Source: Eretmocerus hayati (lineage: Eukaryota > Arthropoda > Insecta > Hymenoptera > Aphelinidae). Taken from it: 64,000 nucleotides of DNA. Positions 45,879 through 58,475 of the stretch are shown piece by piece. The translations under genes and the position numbers were made by a program. A model generated the notes under the pieces. That model made no database searches and had not been told where the DNA came from. It saw only the letters and a list, made by a program, of their open reading frames with translations. The stretch lies in assembly GCA_029851415.1 (NCBI GenBank), contig CM056742.1:90324748-90388747 (forward strand), given 5' to 3'. Position 1 is the first letter of the stretch; each line of letters opens with the position of its first letter.

Positions 45879-46832
45879 TCATGTCGCGAGAAGTGTAATC
45901 ATCATGAAAAAGATTCCCATCAATGATTCGGACACGTATGTCATTATTGATTCATGTTTCTCGATCCAAGTTCTGGCAACATGAGACAATGAGCTTGAGT
46001 AGCCAATTGCGCACGATATTTCATTCTCATAATTCTTGGACCATGTTATCTTGTCTATAAACCATAATTTTGACATGATACTAACACTTTGATCTACGTT
46101 TAAAAAACGGAAGGATTTGAAGCTATGCGAATTCTTAAGAAATTTCATTCTTGTTGATTTGTCCGACAAAGCAATATTTTCTATGAGTTCTTCGTATAAA
46201 AGAGATGATTTTTGGAATTTGATTGGAATTTCTACAGTATTCTTCTGTAATTTTGAATAGATTTTCGACAGTCCATTCAAGAGATATAATTTGATAATAT
46301 CGTAGAATCTCTTTTTCCTTGATAGAACTTTCCCGCTCTGGTTTTTTAGTATTTCTGATTCTGGGAACAATATATCAATAGTGGTACATGAGTTTGTACA
46401 CGATATCGGTGGAACAATCTTTGGGATCGTTCAAATTATTCGGGTTGTGATTTCATAACAACTCGTGACTGGAGGAACTAGTTGAAACCTATAAGATTCG
46501 CAGACCGCTATATCTTCTGAGGAACACTTTTGAGCGTGATCTGGATCAACTGATGGTATAGTAGCTATTTCATTACATAATATACAGTCGATCTCTGAAA
46601 TTTCTTTTGTACTCGCGTAATGCAAAATTTCTGTAGCTGACGAAGCATTTTCAAAGCTCGGAGACACAATTAAATTGTCAGCAAATGCTTGTTGCTCAAT
46701 TGAACTCGTAATACCGCTTGGATAATCGCTTTTTTCCAAAGGTAGATAATTGCTCATTGATGAACTCGATTTCGGAATATCAAAGATCACAATTTTTCCA
46801 GGAAGCACTGGTTCTTCAAGAATAATGTGCAA
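45879..46832 (-). pseudogene. Unidentified minus-strand reading frame with one internal stop
   Basis: Two long open frames (46832-46434 and 46430-45879) are in the same phase, separated only by a TGA at 46433-46431, so they read as one coding unit of about 318 codons. Features: Cys-rich parts (IDCILCNEIATI; SCTNSCTTIDI), a basic KVLSRKKRFYD run that could be a dibasic cleavage site, and a hydrophobic C-terminus (MGIFFMMITLL). I do not recognise the family. Its strand matches the glycoprotein relic next to it, but a link is unproven. It may also be an exon of a cellular gene. Confidence 0.35.
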
Positions 46833-49139
46833 CGTTCAGAATTCCACTAAATTTAAAATTTTTATTTTCTATTAATTTCTACTCTCTAGAGTATATGCAG
46901 ATCCATTGTATATTAGAGTCAGCATGTACATATATATATATCATCTCACTAATGCATGACTTTCAAGGTATTCATTATCCATTCACACATTCATAAATTG
47001 ACCCACAACCATAGCATGTTTTCGGTTTTGGATAGTAGAAATAATTTGGTGATATGGATAATATCTTATTACCCCCATCGTATTCCACACGTACGTACCT
47101 ATACAGGAAGCTTTGCGGTACATATACTTATGAAATCAAATCATCGATGCGCGCGAAAACCATTACGTATACGATGATTTTCGCACCGCGCTACACGCCT
47201 CTTCGAGCCGCCGAATTAGGCTCATAAGTGGGGAGGGTCCGCGATTTGGGGTTTGCAAGCTCAGAGCCCCTGCTCTGGACGAGCACTTGTAACAATTTAC
47301 AATGATTACCTGGATTACCAATATTATCCAATATTATCCAATGATTACCTGGAGACAAGCCGTGCTTTAAGTTGGAGATTCCTCCTTGGAGTTATTTTTT
47401 CTTGGAGAGAGAGAGGGAGAGAGAGAGAGAATTCCGCTCCAAACTCCAGGACTCTGGCGTATTGCCGAGTAATTTGGGAATTGAAATATCTACTTGAATT
47501 TTCTACGATATAAAAAAAAAGGAAAAGGTAAATGGTGAATATATACATATAAATGATTAACGATTACCTTCGGGCCAGGTGTCCTGTCCATGGTGCAGTT
47601 TTTCCCCATAAATCGGGTAGGAAGCTCCATACCCAAGACAAAAGGCAGTGGATGAACACACCTCAGGTTCATCCACGTCTTGGGTATGCGGCATGGCAAA
47701 TTCGTATTTCCCCAATAGGGATGTAATAGAGTCACCCGGGCGCGCCCCTCGCGAAACACGCGAATTAAAATCAATTTATTGTTTAGAGAGAACGAGACCA
47801 GCCGCGATGAAGCCATTGGAAATTCAGACATTTTCTTGAGACAGTCAAGATATCTGTCTGGGTGGGATAAAATCACTTAATTATATTTATTTTCTTTTCA
47901 CAGATGATTTTTCATGATTATCTTTATAGAATAAATGTGAGATTGATGAATACTTATTTAATGAAATATGAATAAAAACTTCGAAATAGTCATAATGAAT
48001 ATGTTGTATATTCTATTCATGAGAAACCCCCGAAATGAGAGCATTTTCTGAACGTATCGAGTTCAATAAATAAATTCATTGATAGACATCATTAGATCAA
48101 ATATTGATCTAACGAATGCATTGGGCACTGGAATTCAACCTTCAAGAATAGAATAAAATCATTCCTATAGCAATATTTGGATTGAGTTCAGAAATACATG
48201 AAATATCTAGGCAATAATCGAGATACTATATTTTCTGCGTTTTTCGATCATATATTCATATAATTCTCGTGCCAGAGCAATATATTCAGTCAGAATAACA
48301 TGTCAATGGATATCTGTATTCATGACGAGTGAATTAAGCTATTGTGAGCTTAATTCGAACGATTAGTTTTGAAATGATACGCGATTCATGCATCAAAATT
48401 TAAAAATCATAAAATCGTAATATACATGCTTCGCATGTATACGTTTTATCCATAGCTAAGAATATCACGTTTTTGACTCAGCTTCTTATACAGTAAAAAT
48501 GCATGTTGCTTATATTATTATTTTGGTACATACAATAAGAATCCCTGGTTAAGCAGGTTGGAAGATAGCTATATCGATCATAAAACGATCTAATATCATG
48601 CAAATCAAATGCATAACGTTTGATACTAGAAAATTTCATGCATAGCTATTTTCTTACCGTATCAAATGGTACCCCTGGTGGGACGAGTAAAATAATCGAA
48701 TCGAATCAGAATGAGATTTTGAGTAAAAATTCGATATTAGAGAATTCATGTTGATGAGAAAAATCCAAAAAAAAACATTGGAATTCTTAGAATAATCATC
48801 TGTGAGAAGAATAAAATCAAATTGTGTCATTTTCCGAGCTCAAATATTCTGACATGAAATTGATCGTGGGTCAAATATTCGAGCAGTAGAATCATATAAG
48901 TCGACAGGCTGGTGACGAGGAACATTCTCGGTGTTTATTTCCTGGTAGAAAGAGCATCGGATGATCGACGAATTGAGACTTTGGTAGTGTAAATAAGGAA
49001 AGTCAAGAACGTTTCTCGCCCATAAGACCTATGTATAAGACCACAATAATAATATTGTATAGAGTTAGGAAGTGCGATCAGATGATATAGTCAGCTGAGA
49101 TCATCGACATATACACTGAACAGGTGTGAAGCCGAGTGA
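46833..49139. other. 2.3 kb without a supported gene
   Basis: AT-rich, with a TA run (46928-46940), a (GA)n microsatellite near 47397-47431 and a hairpin at about 47632-47688 (ATACCCAAGAC..GTGGATGAA / TTCATCCAC..GTCTTGGGTAT). No recognisable protein. Confidence 0.5.
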
Positions 49140-50140
49140 ACGTATATACCACATATCGACGCCTCTTACGAAGATAGACACCTCTTTTCTTGTGACTGAC
49201 GAAGATTAACGTTTATTCGTTGTGAACACGAAGATTAACGGATTCTCCTTAGGTCCGCGAAAACCAACACTTACTCCTTAGGGACACGAAGATTAACGCA
49301 TTCTCGTTGAGTCCACGAAGACTAACACTTACTCCTTAGGGGCACGAAGACTAACACTAACTCCTTAGGGCCACGAAGACTAACACTTACTGCTCAACGG
49401 CCCATGAAACTAGCACTTCCTCTTGAACGGTATGAAGACTATAACACACTTGCACACGTTCTTGTTCAAAGGGACGGAGACCATGTATTTCGTCTTAGGG
49501 CCACGAAAAAAAACACATTCTCTTTAGCGGCACAAAAATTAATGCATCGGTAGACTTCATTCATGGAGGGACGGAGACAATAAGTATTTCGTCCTAAGCC
49601 CACGAAAAGTAACACATTTTCCTCTACGCCACGAAGACTAACACATTCTTCTCGATGAAATGAAAAACAACACATTCTCTTTGACGTGACGATGAACGGT
49701 AAGTGATTGTGTTAGCCTTCTTTCCGCTAAGAAGAATGTGTTACTTTTCGTCGGCTTAAGACGAAGTACTCATAATCTCCGTCCCTTCAAGAATGGAGTC
49801 TACGAATGTGCTAATTTTCGTGCCGCTAAGGAGAATGTGTTACTTTTCGTGGCCTTAAGACGGGATACTTATAGTCTTCGTCCCTTCGAGAAAAAAATGC
49901 GCGAATGTGTTAATCTTCGTGCAGTTTGAGGAGTATGTGTTACTCTTCGTGGCCTTGAGCAGTAAGAGATGATCTTCGTGGCGCTGAGGCGTAAGTGTTG
50001 ATCTTCGTGGCGTAAACAGTAAGTGTTAATCTTCGTGGCCATAACAAAGCAAATGCTAATCTTCGGCCACCGTGTTTTTCTTCGTGGGCGTTAGCGGATG
50101 TGTTTATCTTCGTAAGAGGCGTCGATATGATATATATATA
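49140..50140. repeat. Minisatellite of about 29 bp arranged as an imperfect palindrome
   Basis: From about 49195 to 49680 the units read cacgaaga(c/t)taacacttactccttaggg. From about 49690 to 50125 they are reversed (gtgttaatcttcgtgg). The outer edges also match: atcgacgcctcttacgaaga (49156) and tcttcgtaagaggcgtcgat (50108). Units are degenerate; some carry long linkers. Confidence 0.8.
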
Positions 50141-50231
50141 TGTCATCGACTATCGGCTCATCCTTATGTTCTGATCTTCGCGTATAGATGCGTGTACTGT
50201 AACGAGATATAGTGCGTCCACCGCGAATGCA

Positions 50232-51192
50232 TATTAGACCGGGAGCTAGCTGACATTTTTTGGTAGTTATTCCTACCAGGACAGGTCATTAACTAATAAG
50301 TCATTTGTGGTGCGGAGAGGACGACTACGCAGTGACAGACGGGTGAGCCGTTCCGTTTTCGTGCGATTAATAAACAAACATGTCGGATAATTCGATATTT
50401 CAGAATCATTTTCTACAGAGTAATCCAACAATATTCCGTTGATTGAGTTGAAAAAAAGTCATCGCTGACTAGTTGGCATACTCATTTGACGATTCCTAGT
50501 GCCTGCCATACTCGATCGAAAATGTCAAAATTTTCAGATATTTAGAATCTATTTCTACAGTATGGCGCTTTGATATTCGGATAGATTGCATAAAAATAAT
50601 CCATCGAAAAAGCATCGCCATACTGATAGAGCGATTCTGAATCAATCAAAATCGCGATCAAAGTTGCGTAAAATGCATCAAATTCTACTGCTCCGCTACG
50701 CCATCTCTCGAGGAACGATTGAGTCTCTCGGTCACGTGGAATTCCATGCATTTTACGCAACCTCGATCGCAGTTTTGAATGATTCGGAATCGCCCTATCA
50801 GTATGGCGATGCTTTTCCGATGGATTATTTTTATGCAATCTATCCGAATATCAAAGTGCCATACTGTAGAAATAGATTCTAAATATTTGAAAATTTTGAC
50901 ATTTTCGATCGAGTATGGCAGGCACTAGGAATCGTCAAATGAGTATGCCAACTAGTCAGCGATGACTTTTTTTCAACTGAATCAACGGAATATTGTTGGA
51001 TTACTCTGTAGAAAATGATTCTGAAATATCGAATTATCCGACATGTTTGTTTATCAATCGCACAAAAACGGAACGACTCACCCGTCTGTCACTGCATAGT
51101 CGTCCTCTCCGCACCACAAATGACTTATTAGTTAATGACCTGTCCTGGTAGGAATAACTCCCAAAAAATGTCAGCTAGCTCCCGGTCTAATA
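50232..51192. mobile_element. 0.96-kb palindrome immediately upstream of the gypsy gag
   Basis: Left arm from attagaccgggagctagctg (50232), right arm ending cagctagctcccggtctaat (51191). Arms of about 450 bp are roughly 95 percent alike by eye; the spacer lies near 50680-50740. Each arm can be read as a mirrored open frame, which is a by-product. It may be inverted copies of the retrotransposon leader/LTR or an independent foldback element. Confidence 0.75.
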
Positions 51193-51204
51193 GCCGCCCA
51201 CGCA

Positions 51205-51213
51205 TATATATAG
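51205..51213 (+). promoter_or_regulatory. TATA-like box upstream of gag
   Basis: TATATATAG about 60 bp before the gag ATG at 51269. It may be the retrotransposon promoter. No clear LTR boundary or primer-binding site was found beside it. Confidence 0.3.
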
Positions 51214-51268
51214 TATTATCGGTCTCCTCTTTGTCGCACGTTCGGTCTAGCGAATATATAGATATACT

Positions 51269-53944
51269 ATGGCGGTTGAACGTACACCAGCGCGTAAAAG
51301 CAGTAGTGCGAGCGCGACAGAGCATAGTATCGACAATCAGGCTAGTAATACTGAACAGCGGGCGTCTGAGGAAGATAGCACGATACAGCAGTCGGCGAGT
51401 AATAACGTCGCGCACGGAAATGAATTGGGTATAAATGATGATACAATGTTTGTGCAGCCGAATGCACCACCGGTTGTCAACCAGCCCACGGGTACATTAC
51501 CGAAAAGAGGTAGGAAACCTAAGCGTGTAGTATATCCAGATGAGCCACGGAATACACGATCGAATGCGCATGCAAATAAAGATGCGGGTACCGACAGTTT
51601 ATCTCGCGCAAGTTCAAGCAATAGTATTGCTTTTACATTGGGACCGGACGATTTAAACTTGTTGCATAGAGATAACGGGCAGGATGATGATTCGCAAGCT
51701 CGTAAAGTTGAACGTGAACAGTTTTTACGCGAACAGGTCAGAATGAATGAGCAACGACAGCGTGAGTGGGACATTGAACAGCAAACGCAGCAAGCGGAGC
51801 GCGTTCGAATACAGAATTTGGAACAGCGGCGAATTATTGAAAATGAAGTAACACCGTTAGATGAACGTATTAATGTACTTGTGAGCCAAGTTCAGGCTTT
51901 GAATGCAGATTTTGGGAATCGTTTGAATGTTGTAGAGAATGATGCGATAATGGCTTCTCGGGAAACTGAAACATTGCAAACGGCTCAGAATAAAGTTTCG
52001 GGTCGAATCAGACAGCTTACAACGGCAAATGAGCATTTGTTAACGACGAGTCAAAATCTTAACACAATACAAAATACACTTGAACAACGTGTAGCGACTG
52101 AAACGGCACGATTAGATAAAGACATACGGAGAATTCGTAACAATAATAATAATGCACCTGGAAATCACATACCTCGTTCGGCATTTACACCGAAATTTAC
52201 ATTTGATTTACCTCGTTTTGGTGCGGAACCAAGTGAAAAACCGATGCAATTTTTATCAGATTTCACTGCTAATATATCAGTTATCGATGATAATATCGAA
52301 AGTTTGCGTTTTGCTTCAAGGCAAGCACTTCGTGGTTCAGCTCGTGAATGGTGGATATATATAGAGCCATCCGTACAGAATTTCGTGGGATTTAGGCGGC
52401 AGTTCTTGCGCAAGTATTGGAATGAATTCACGCGAGACTCGGTTAGACGTTCACTTGAATACGATTATTACACAGCCGAACGTAATGAAAGTCGAAGTGA
52501 ATACGTGATGAGACTTGTGACGGTTGAGAGGATATTCTCAACCATCATTTCTCTCTCCTGTCTGATCATCATGTATCATTCATAATTATAAGATCGTTTC
52601 AGCTGTAGCAGAACATCCGAGGAGAGAGTTGCAAGTAGTTTTGCGTTAGAGAGAGAGAGATAGCGCGAGTCATTGGTAGCTTCACCGCACCGTTCCCCTC
52701 GCGCACCCATCATCATCAATCAGCCGGCATTGCGTGCGCCAGAAATCCAGGCTTCTCTCGCCCGCGCTTGAGAGCAGACGTCCCGCGTGTTAATTTGCAC
52801 CCGAAGTGTATAGTTTTTTGCGCCCTCATCGTGCGTGTGTCACCAGCTTCCCGACACCTGGACGAGCCCTTTGGCGTGCTTCCGTGCGACTTCCTGGCCG
52901 TTGTTCTCGACGTGTCCTGTGGACGACATCGAGTCCAGATCATCCGGACGACCACGTTATTCGGAGCGGCCGATCAGCGAGCGTGCGATTGCCGCCTTTT
53001 CGACCCCTGTAAGTGCTAGCCGATAATTATTCTCTCTCTCTTTGGGCTTCACCCTCAATTGCTCTCTCCGTGTTCGTGCGATTAAGTGCACTCTATGCAC
53101 CATGTTCTTTTTTAGAGTTAAATAAATATGCCCATCTGGCTCCCGTTTAACTCTTGTGTGATCATTTTGGCGCTCGATTCCCCATTTCTCTCGCGCGCAA
53201 AGCAGTAGCAGCAGATCCAACAGCATGCAGAGTTGCAGCATATATTCAATCTAATCAAATCTGCTGGGCATTGCACCTTGCCCAGCATGTGCGGCTAATT
53301 CCTAGGCATTTAACTAGCAGCCGTGACAGACTTTATAATAATTTACGATTTTTAGATGATGCTCCGGCTGAGCGTATGATTGTTCGTAAATTGGCTAAAC
53401 ATTTTGATGAAAATATTCGTCAAACATTTTGTTGAAAGATATTCAATTGATAAATGAATTAGTGAATCTGCTTGAGATGTTAAACACGGCAGGAAATTTG
53501 AACTCAGTTAAACCAAATACCAAGTACGTGAATTTTGAGGATTCAAATGATCGACAGAGTCGATATTCAAATTTCCAGCGTGGGCAGAGCAACTCTAGTA
53601 GTTCAAACCGTGAAAATTCTCGCGAATCTAATTCACGTCTCTCAACACAACGCGCATCTACACCCGTGCCATCACGTTCATTCAATGCACACAACAATAA
53701 TACTCGAAATGACAGTCGAAACATATCAGCTGATCGGACTGAAAGTACATCTCGATTTGGACAACGACCGGATCGTCGCGACACGAGTAGTACACGGAAT
53801 TCGGGTGATAGAAGTCGTGATTTTTCAAATTCGCGAAATAACACACGGAATCAAGATAAGAGAGCACCTGTTAATGGAATTAAGGTTGCGGAAAAATTAG
53901 GGCCTGACAGCGAGTCATCGAAAAACGGAGAGTCGTTGCAGTAA
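51269..53944 (+). pseudogene. gag: Ty3/Gypsy gag, interrupted by an insertion
   Basis: From the ATG at 51269 (MAVERTPARKSSS). The N-terminus is hydrophilic, followed by a long Gln/Glu-rich coiled coil (about residues 150-290). The capsid-like domain has TFDLPRFGAEPSEKPMQFL, ALRGSAREWW and RRQFLRKYWNEFTRDSV, typical of metavirid Gag. At about 52521 the frame enters an unrelated insertion of about 0.8 kb. Gag resumes at about 53333 (NLRFLDDAPAERM) and, after a frameshift near 53433, runs through an Asn/Ser/Arg-rich tail to TAA at 53942-53944. No CCHC zinc knuckle seen. The pol frame overlaps its end in another phase, as in a -1 frameshift arrangement. Confidence 0.8.
52521..53332 (+). mobile_element. 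About 0.8-kb LTR-like insertion inside gag
   Basis: It starts at a small dyad (gttgagaggatattctcaac). It contains AATAAA near 53122 within gagttaaataaatatgccc, and ttttggcgctcgattcc near 53165, which resembles an LTR edge plus primer-binding site. GTGAC occurs at both junctions (52519 and 53323) and may be a 5-bp target duplication. This fits an LTR plus leader, or a rearranged solo LTR, of another retrotransposon. No ORF of substance. Confidence 0.45.
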
Positions 53945-53973
53945 GTCCCATACATTCTCAGTCTGATGATGAC

Positions 53974-56900
53974 ATGTCAATCAAATCTCAAGTATCTAAC
54001 GATGCAAATATCTTAACTGCATCGACGCTTGATGGGCGTATGGGTAAAAAACGGAGAAATCGAAAAGTGTCAAAAAGGATGATAATCGCAAAATGGAGAG
54101 TAGACAAAGTCAATAGGGTATCCGGCGCCGCGGATAAATTGAGGACAGTTGATGAACTGGTTGAGTCAATTTCGAGTGAAGTAGAGAAAGCTGATAGTAT
54201 TTGTACTGAGACTGAAGATTGTCTGCACGACCCGAGTGAGTTGGAACTTGTTCATTCTGCAGATGGATGTTTGACGCCGGATAATTCGGGTGAACTGGGA
54301 AGTGTCGAGGGTTCCGACCTTGTTATTTCGGAACTCATCTGTTTAAAAAATGGATGTTTGACGCCGGATAACTCGAAGTTGAATTTTTGGCGAGATCTAG
54401 TAGTGGTAGATGAGATTGGGAATGAGGCAAATTGTCAAAATTCAGAAACGAAGCTCGGAGTTGAGGATGCATTGAAGCATCAAGTAAACTCGGTTTATTC
54501 GCGAACTGAATTCTTAGATGAGTCTCAATTTACAAACGAACAAATTAAAGAAGTTACAAGGGAATGCCCTGAAATTGAAGTTTTCATTGAAAAAGTAGAA
54601 GTCCATGTTTTGTTAGATACGGGAAGTAAAGTTACCTGTGTTGCAGGAGATATTTACGAGAAAAATATCGATTTTTGGAAACAATGTCCAACTTCTCCAG
54701 TTACTGGTTTACAAGCCAGCGGATTTACCGGTGAAAAGTCAATGAAAATCAAACGCCAGTTCCGCGGTTCAGTAAGTATCGGGGGTAGTTCCACATTGAA
54801 GTATGAATACCATCGTATGAAGTTGGCTGAATTAAATGACTTAAGGAAAATTCGCTCAGAAGCATATGAGGGAATTTTGAATATTTCATATGAAGAAGAA
54901 CAATCTAACAGGCTTGTGAATCTTAATTTAGTATGATTCTCCTACCGAAGAACAGATTAACGCCAAAGTTGATCCCCTAAATATTCCACAAAAATATAAA
55001 ATCAAGATGAAGTCTATTTTTGAAAAAAATAGAAAGGCTTTCAGTAAACGGCCTGGCAAATTTGAGGATTTCAATTATAAAATCAAAATAACGGATCTCA
55101 GCCCATATAAAGCAAAGATTTATCCAATTCCAATTACCCTCCGTGATAAAGTATTCGCAGAAGTTGAACGAATGGCAAACTTAAGGGTGGTAGAAAGGGG
55201 TGAGACTCAGTATATTAATCCTTCAGTTATCGTAGACAAAAAGAATGCTGAGGTTAGAATTTGTATGGACGCGCGGGAACCTAACTCACGGTGTGAATCT
55301 GATTATGAATCATCAGAGGATATTGATGAAATTTTTAGAACTTGCCCACAAATAGGGGTCATGTCGTCTTTCGACCTAACAAGTAGTTTTTGGCAGTGTG
55401 AATTAGACGAAGAGTCACGGCCTCTAACGGGAATGGTCATAAACGGTATCACATACCAGTGGTGTATGATGCCGTTCGGTTGGAAAGTCAGTGGCGCCGC
55501 AATTAAGCGAGCATCATATCGGATTCACCAAAAACTTAGAGCGTTCATGAATGATTTTGTGGACGACTGGCTCATTATTTCTAAAGATTTGGACGAACAT
55601 ATGGTACATTTAGAGGTCATGCTTGAGGCAGTGATCGAGGAAGGGATTACAATGAATTTTGATAAAGCTTCTTTATGTCAAGAAGAAACGAAATTTCTGG
55701 GTCATATTCTATCGAAAGAGGGCCTTAAGCCAGACCCAGAGAAACTTGAATGTATCCATAATTTCCCAGCTCCAAAGGATGTTGAACAATTGAGAGATTT
55801 TCTTGGGTTGGTTCAATTTTGTGCTAAATTTACAGAGGAGTTAGCTCAAGAAACAGCACCATTGTCAGATTTAATCAAATCAGGAAAAAAATAGAAATGG
55901 ACTGAACAACACCAGTACCATTTCGACCGGGTGGCAACGCTTTTTGCACATGACATGTTCGTGATGCATCCTCGCAGGGATCTGCCATATATTTTATATA
56001 CAGACGCATCATTGACCGCGATGGGAGCCATTTTATTTCAAGAATATGAAAATGAATTGCGTCCCGTGACCATGGCTAGTAGAAAATTAACGCCCACGCA
56101 GTCTCGTCATACAACTACAGAAATAGAACTTATGAGTGTGATCTGGAGTTTAGAAAAGTGGCGATCCTATTTGCGTGGAGCAAAGATTCATATTATGACA
56201 GACCACAAGGCTTTAAGATACCTAATGACTTGTAGATTTCTTAACGCGCGGTCAACTCGATGGTCATTAGCTATACAAGATTGTGACATAACTTTTGGTT
56301 ATATTCCTGGAAAAACTAATATTGCGGCAGACGTACTCAGCCGTATATGTGAACCTGATGATCGACCTCAACATGATTTATTGGTTAGTATTATTCTGGC
56401 TCGGAAGCCAACTCCAAATTTGATGAGACGAATTCGAAATATTGCTGAAGAACAAAGAGATGATGAGATATTATCATCAATCATTAAATTACTAGAAAAT
56501 GGTAAAGTTGTGCGCGATTTCATATTAGTCAAAAAGTGTCTTTTGAAAGGCAATAACAAAATCGTGTAACCTAAAAAAATTGCCCATGACCTGATATTAG
56601 AGATTCATGGAATTGATGCACATATTGGTGTTTTGAAATGTGTAAAAATGATCAGTGAAGCATTTTATATATCTCACATCAAACATTTTCTTAGTACTAT
56701 TTTAAGATCTTGTGATGTATGTCAGAGAAATAAACCTTATACAATGAGTAATCACATAGAGACACGTCCTATAATACCAACTGGTAAAGGTGACTTATTA
56801 TCAATCGATTTCTTTGGTCCACTGCCAATTTTGGCAGGAGGTGTAAAGTATATCTTCGTCGCTTTAGACATGTTTACAAAATATGTGGTATTATATCCTA

Positions 56901-57615
56901 TACGAAAAGAAAATACTAGAACAATTATAAAAAAAATACAAGAGGATTATATACCAGCACATGGAAAACCTAAACGTATTCAATTTGATCATGGTACACA
57001 ATTTACGCCTGATGCATGGTTAGAATATTTAAGATCCGGAGAAATTATGGCAGTTTTTAGTAGCATTCGATACCCAGCCGGGAATGGGGTAGAACGCATA
57101 ATGAGATCATTGAATTCTTTCTTTCGGATTTTGATGGGAGAAAAACATAAAGCTTGGAGTCGTTGGGTTCCGACAGTACAACAAATTATCAATGGAACTT
57201 TTCAATCAACTATAGAATGTACTCCATTAGAACTACATATTGGTCAAAAACCTACGCGTATTTGGGAAAAATATATTACCCTTTTTACCCAAGAAATTAC
57301 AAATCATGCAGATTTAGTGCTCGTGGCGGAGGAAAATATACGTAAAAAGGGTTAGACCGAGCAAATAAGTTGAATAAGAGTAAGCCCTTAGTAACATATA
57401 ACCTCGGTCAAGAGGTGTTAGTAAAGGCATACAACTTATCCGATGCGAACAAAGGAATTGTTCCCAAATTCTGTTCAGTTCATGAAGGCCCGTATACAAT
57501 CAGAAAAATCATTGAACCGTCAACCTGTGTATCATTCGATGAAGTTAACCAAACCGACCGTGGTCAATTTCATTTTTCATCTCTCCGTCCTTATTTTCGA
57601 CGTGAAAATGGATGA
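53974..57615 (+). pseudogene. pol: Ty3/Gypsy pol polyprotein (protease, RT, RNase H, integrase), broken
   Basis: Domains in order. Protease: VLLDTGSKVTCV near 54605. RT (55007-55894): RICMDAREPNS, SSFDLTSSFWQCELDE, MMPFGWKVSGA and active site FVDDWLI. RNase H: LYTDASLTAMGA, TTEIELMSVIWSLE, IMTDHKAL. Integrase: zinc-binding IHGIDAHIG..CDVCQ, first Asp in LLSIDFFGPL, second in IQFDHGTQF, Glu in GNGVERIM. The C-terminal GPY-like module (HEGPYTIRKI) lies at about 57485. Breaks: a frameshift near 54930, TAG at 55892, TAA near 56567, and a TAG plus frameshift near 57355. The element was an autonomous metavirid; this copy is dead. Its 3' LTR is not visible, probably replaced by the LINE to the right. 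Confidence 0.9.
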
Positions 57616-57646
57616 GATTATGTATGATTTTCTTATGCATTTTTAG

Positions 57647-58009
57647 ATGCCTGAATCAGATTTGGCTTCCCGATTTCGAGCCCTCGAGTTGGCCGAAGAT
57701 GACCGATGGCAACAGACCGTGTGCTTACGGCTTGTTTGGGAAGAGGTTGATGCACGAATGGAAAAAAGATGTAGAATGGCAAAGGAAAGGGCGAAGGTAG
57801 CCATGAACATAGCTAAGAATACAATTCATGATGTAGCCGTACTGGAAAACCGTGAGAGGTCTCGGGCTAGGGACATGATTAGGTTGATTGATCGTATCAG
57901 GACTTTGGAGGGTCAACTCACCCGATTAAGACGCCGGTTCAATCGATATCCATTACGTTGGAATCACGAATATATGAATTGGGCTAGGCATCCACGCCGT
58001 CTCAGATAA
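57647..58009 (+). CDS. Intact 120-residue basic ORF downstream of gypsy pol
   Basis: MPESDLASRFRALELAEDDR to a TAA at 58007-58009. It is Arg-rich with heptad-like Leu/Ile spacing (MIRLIDRIRTLEGQLTRLRR) and Trp at the C-terminus (YPLRWNHEYMNWARHP). No signal peptide or membrane segment, so it is not an env. It follows integrase by about 30 bp and precedes AATAAA near 58056. I do not recognise it. It is the only unbroken frame of the retrotransposon, so it may be a genuine accessory ORF, or simply too short to have been hit. Confidence 0.5.
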   Translation: MPESDLASRFRALELAEDDRWQQTVCLRLVWEEVDARMEKRCRMAKERAKVAMNIAKNTIHDVAVLENRERSRARDMIRLIDRIRTLEGQLTRLRRRFNRYPLRWNHEYMNWARHPRRLR

Positions 58010-58150
58010 TATGTTCATAACTTGAGAAAATTAAGATGTATTCTTATTCTGGTTTATAATAAAAGTATTCATATATTATAAATTTTTTTTGTCGAAATCA
58101 TTTAGGTACGAAACAATATTTGTCGAAATCAGTAAGGTACGGAACAATGT
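58010..58150. other. Junction of retrotransposon 3' end and LINE 5' end
   Basis: AATAAA near 58056, then a 34-bp tandem pair (tttgtcgaaatca(t/g)t(t/a)aggtac at 58088 and 58121). No LTR copy recognised. The LINE probably begins within or just after this. Confidence 0.4.
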
Positions 58151-58475
58151 TCCTCGAGCCAAATCGTCAGCGGGTCTCGAGAAGCAGACGAAGCAGACGG
58201 CCCCTGCCTCTCGTCGCAGCACGAAACCTACGGCCGAGAGAGAGAAAGAGTATACAAGACCACGCAGTGGTATGAGTATACAGTTCCACACACACTCACA
58301 GCTCAGCTCACGCAGCAGGACGAGTTCATCTCCCTTTACCTCACTGAGTACCGTCACCGTCACCGATCGCGGCACAGAGCCCCCCACCACCAAAGGGTTC
58401 TGTGGCTCTCCTACCATCAAGAGCCAACCGCTCGTGCAGGCAGAAGGGGATACGGCACCAACAGCTGCCTCATGA

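Noticed and set aside
49195..50125. CRISPR-like array of about 29-bp repeats
   Set aside because: Units are contiguous and degenerate without unique spacers, they reverse orientation midway, and the genome is eukaryotic.
50542..50882. Mirrored 98-codon frames on both strands
   Set aside because: Produced by the palindrome; both are copies of one arm.
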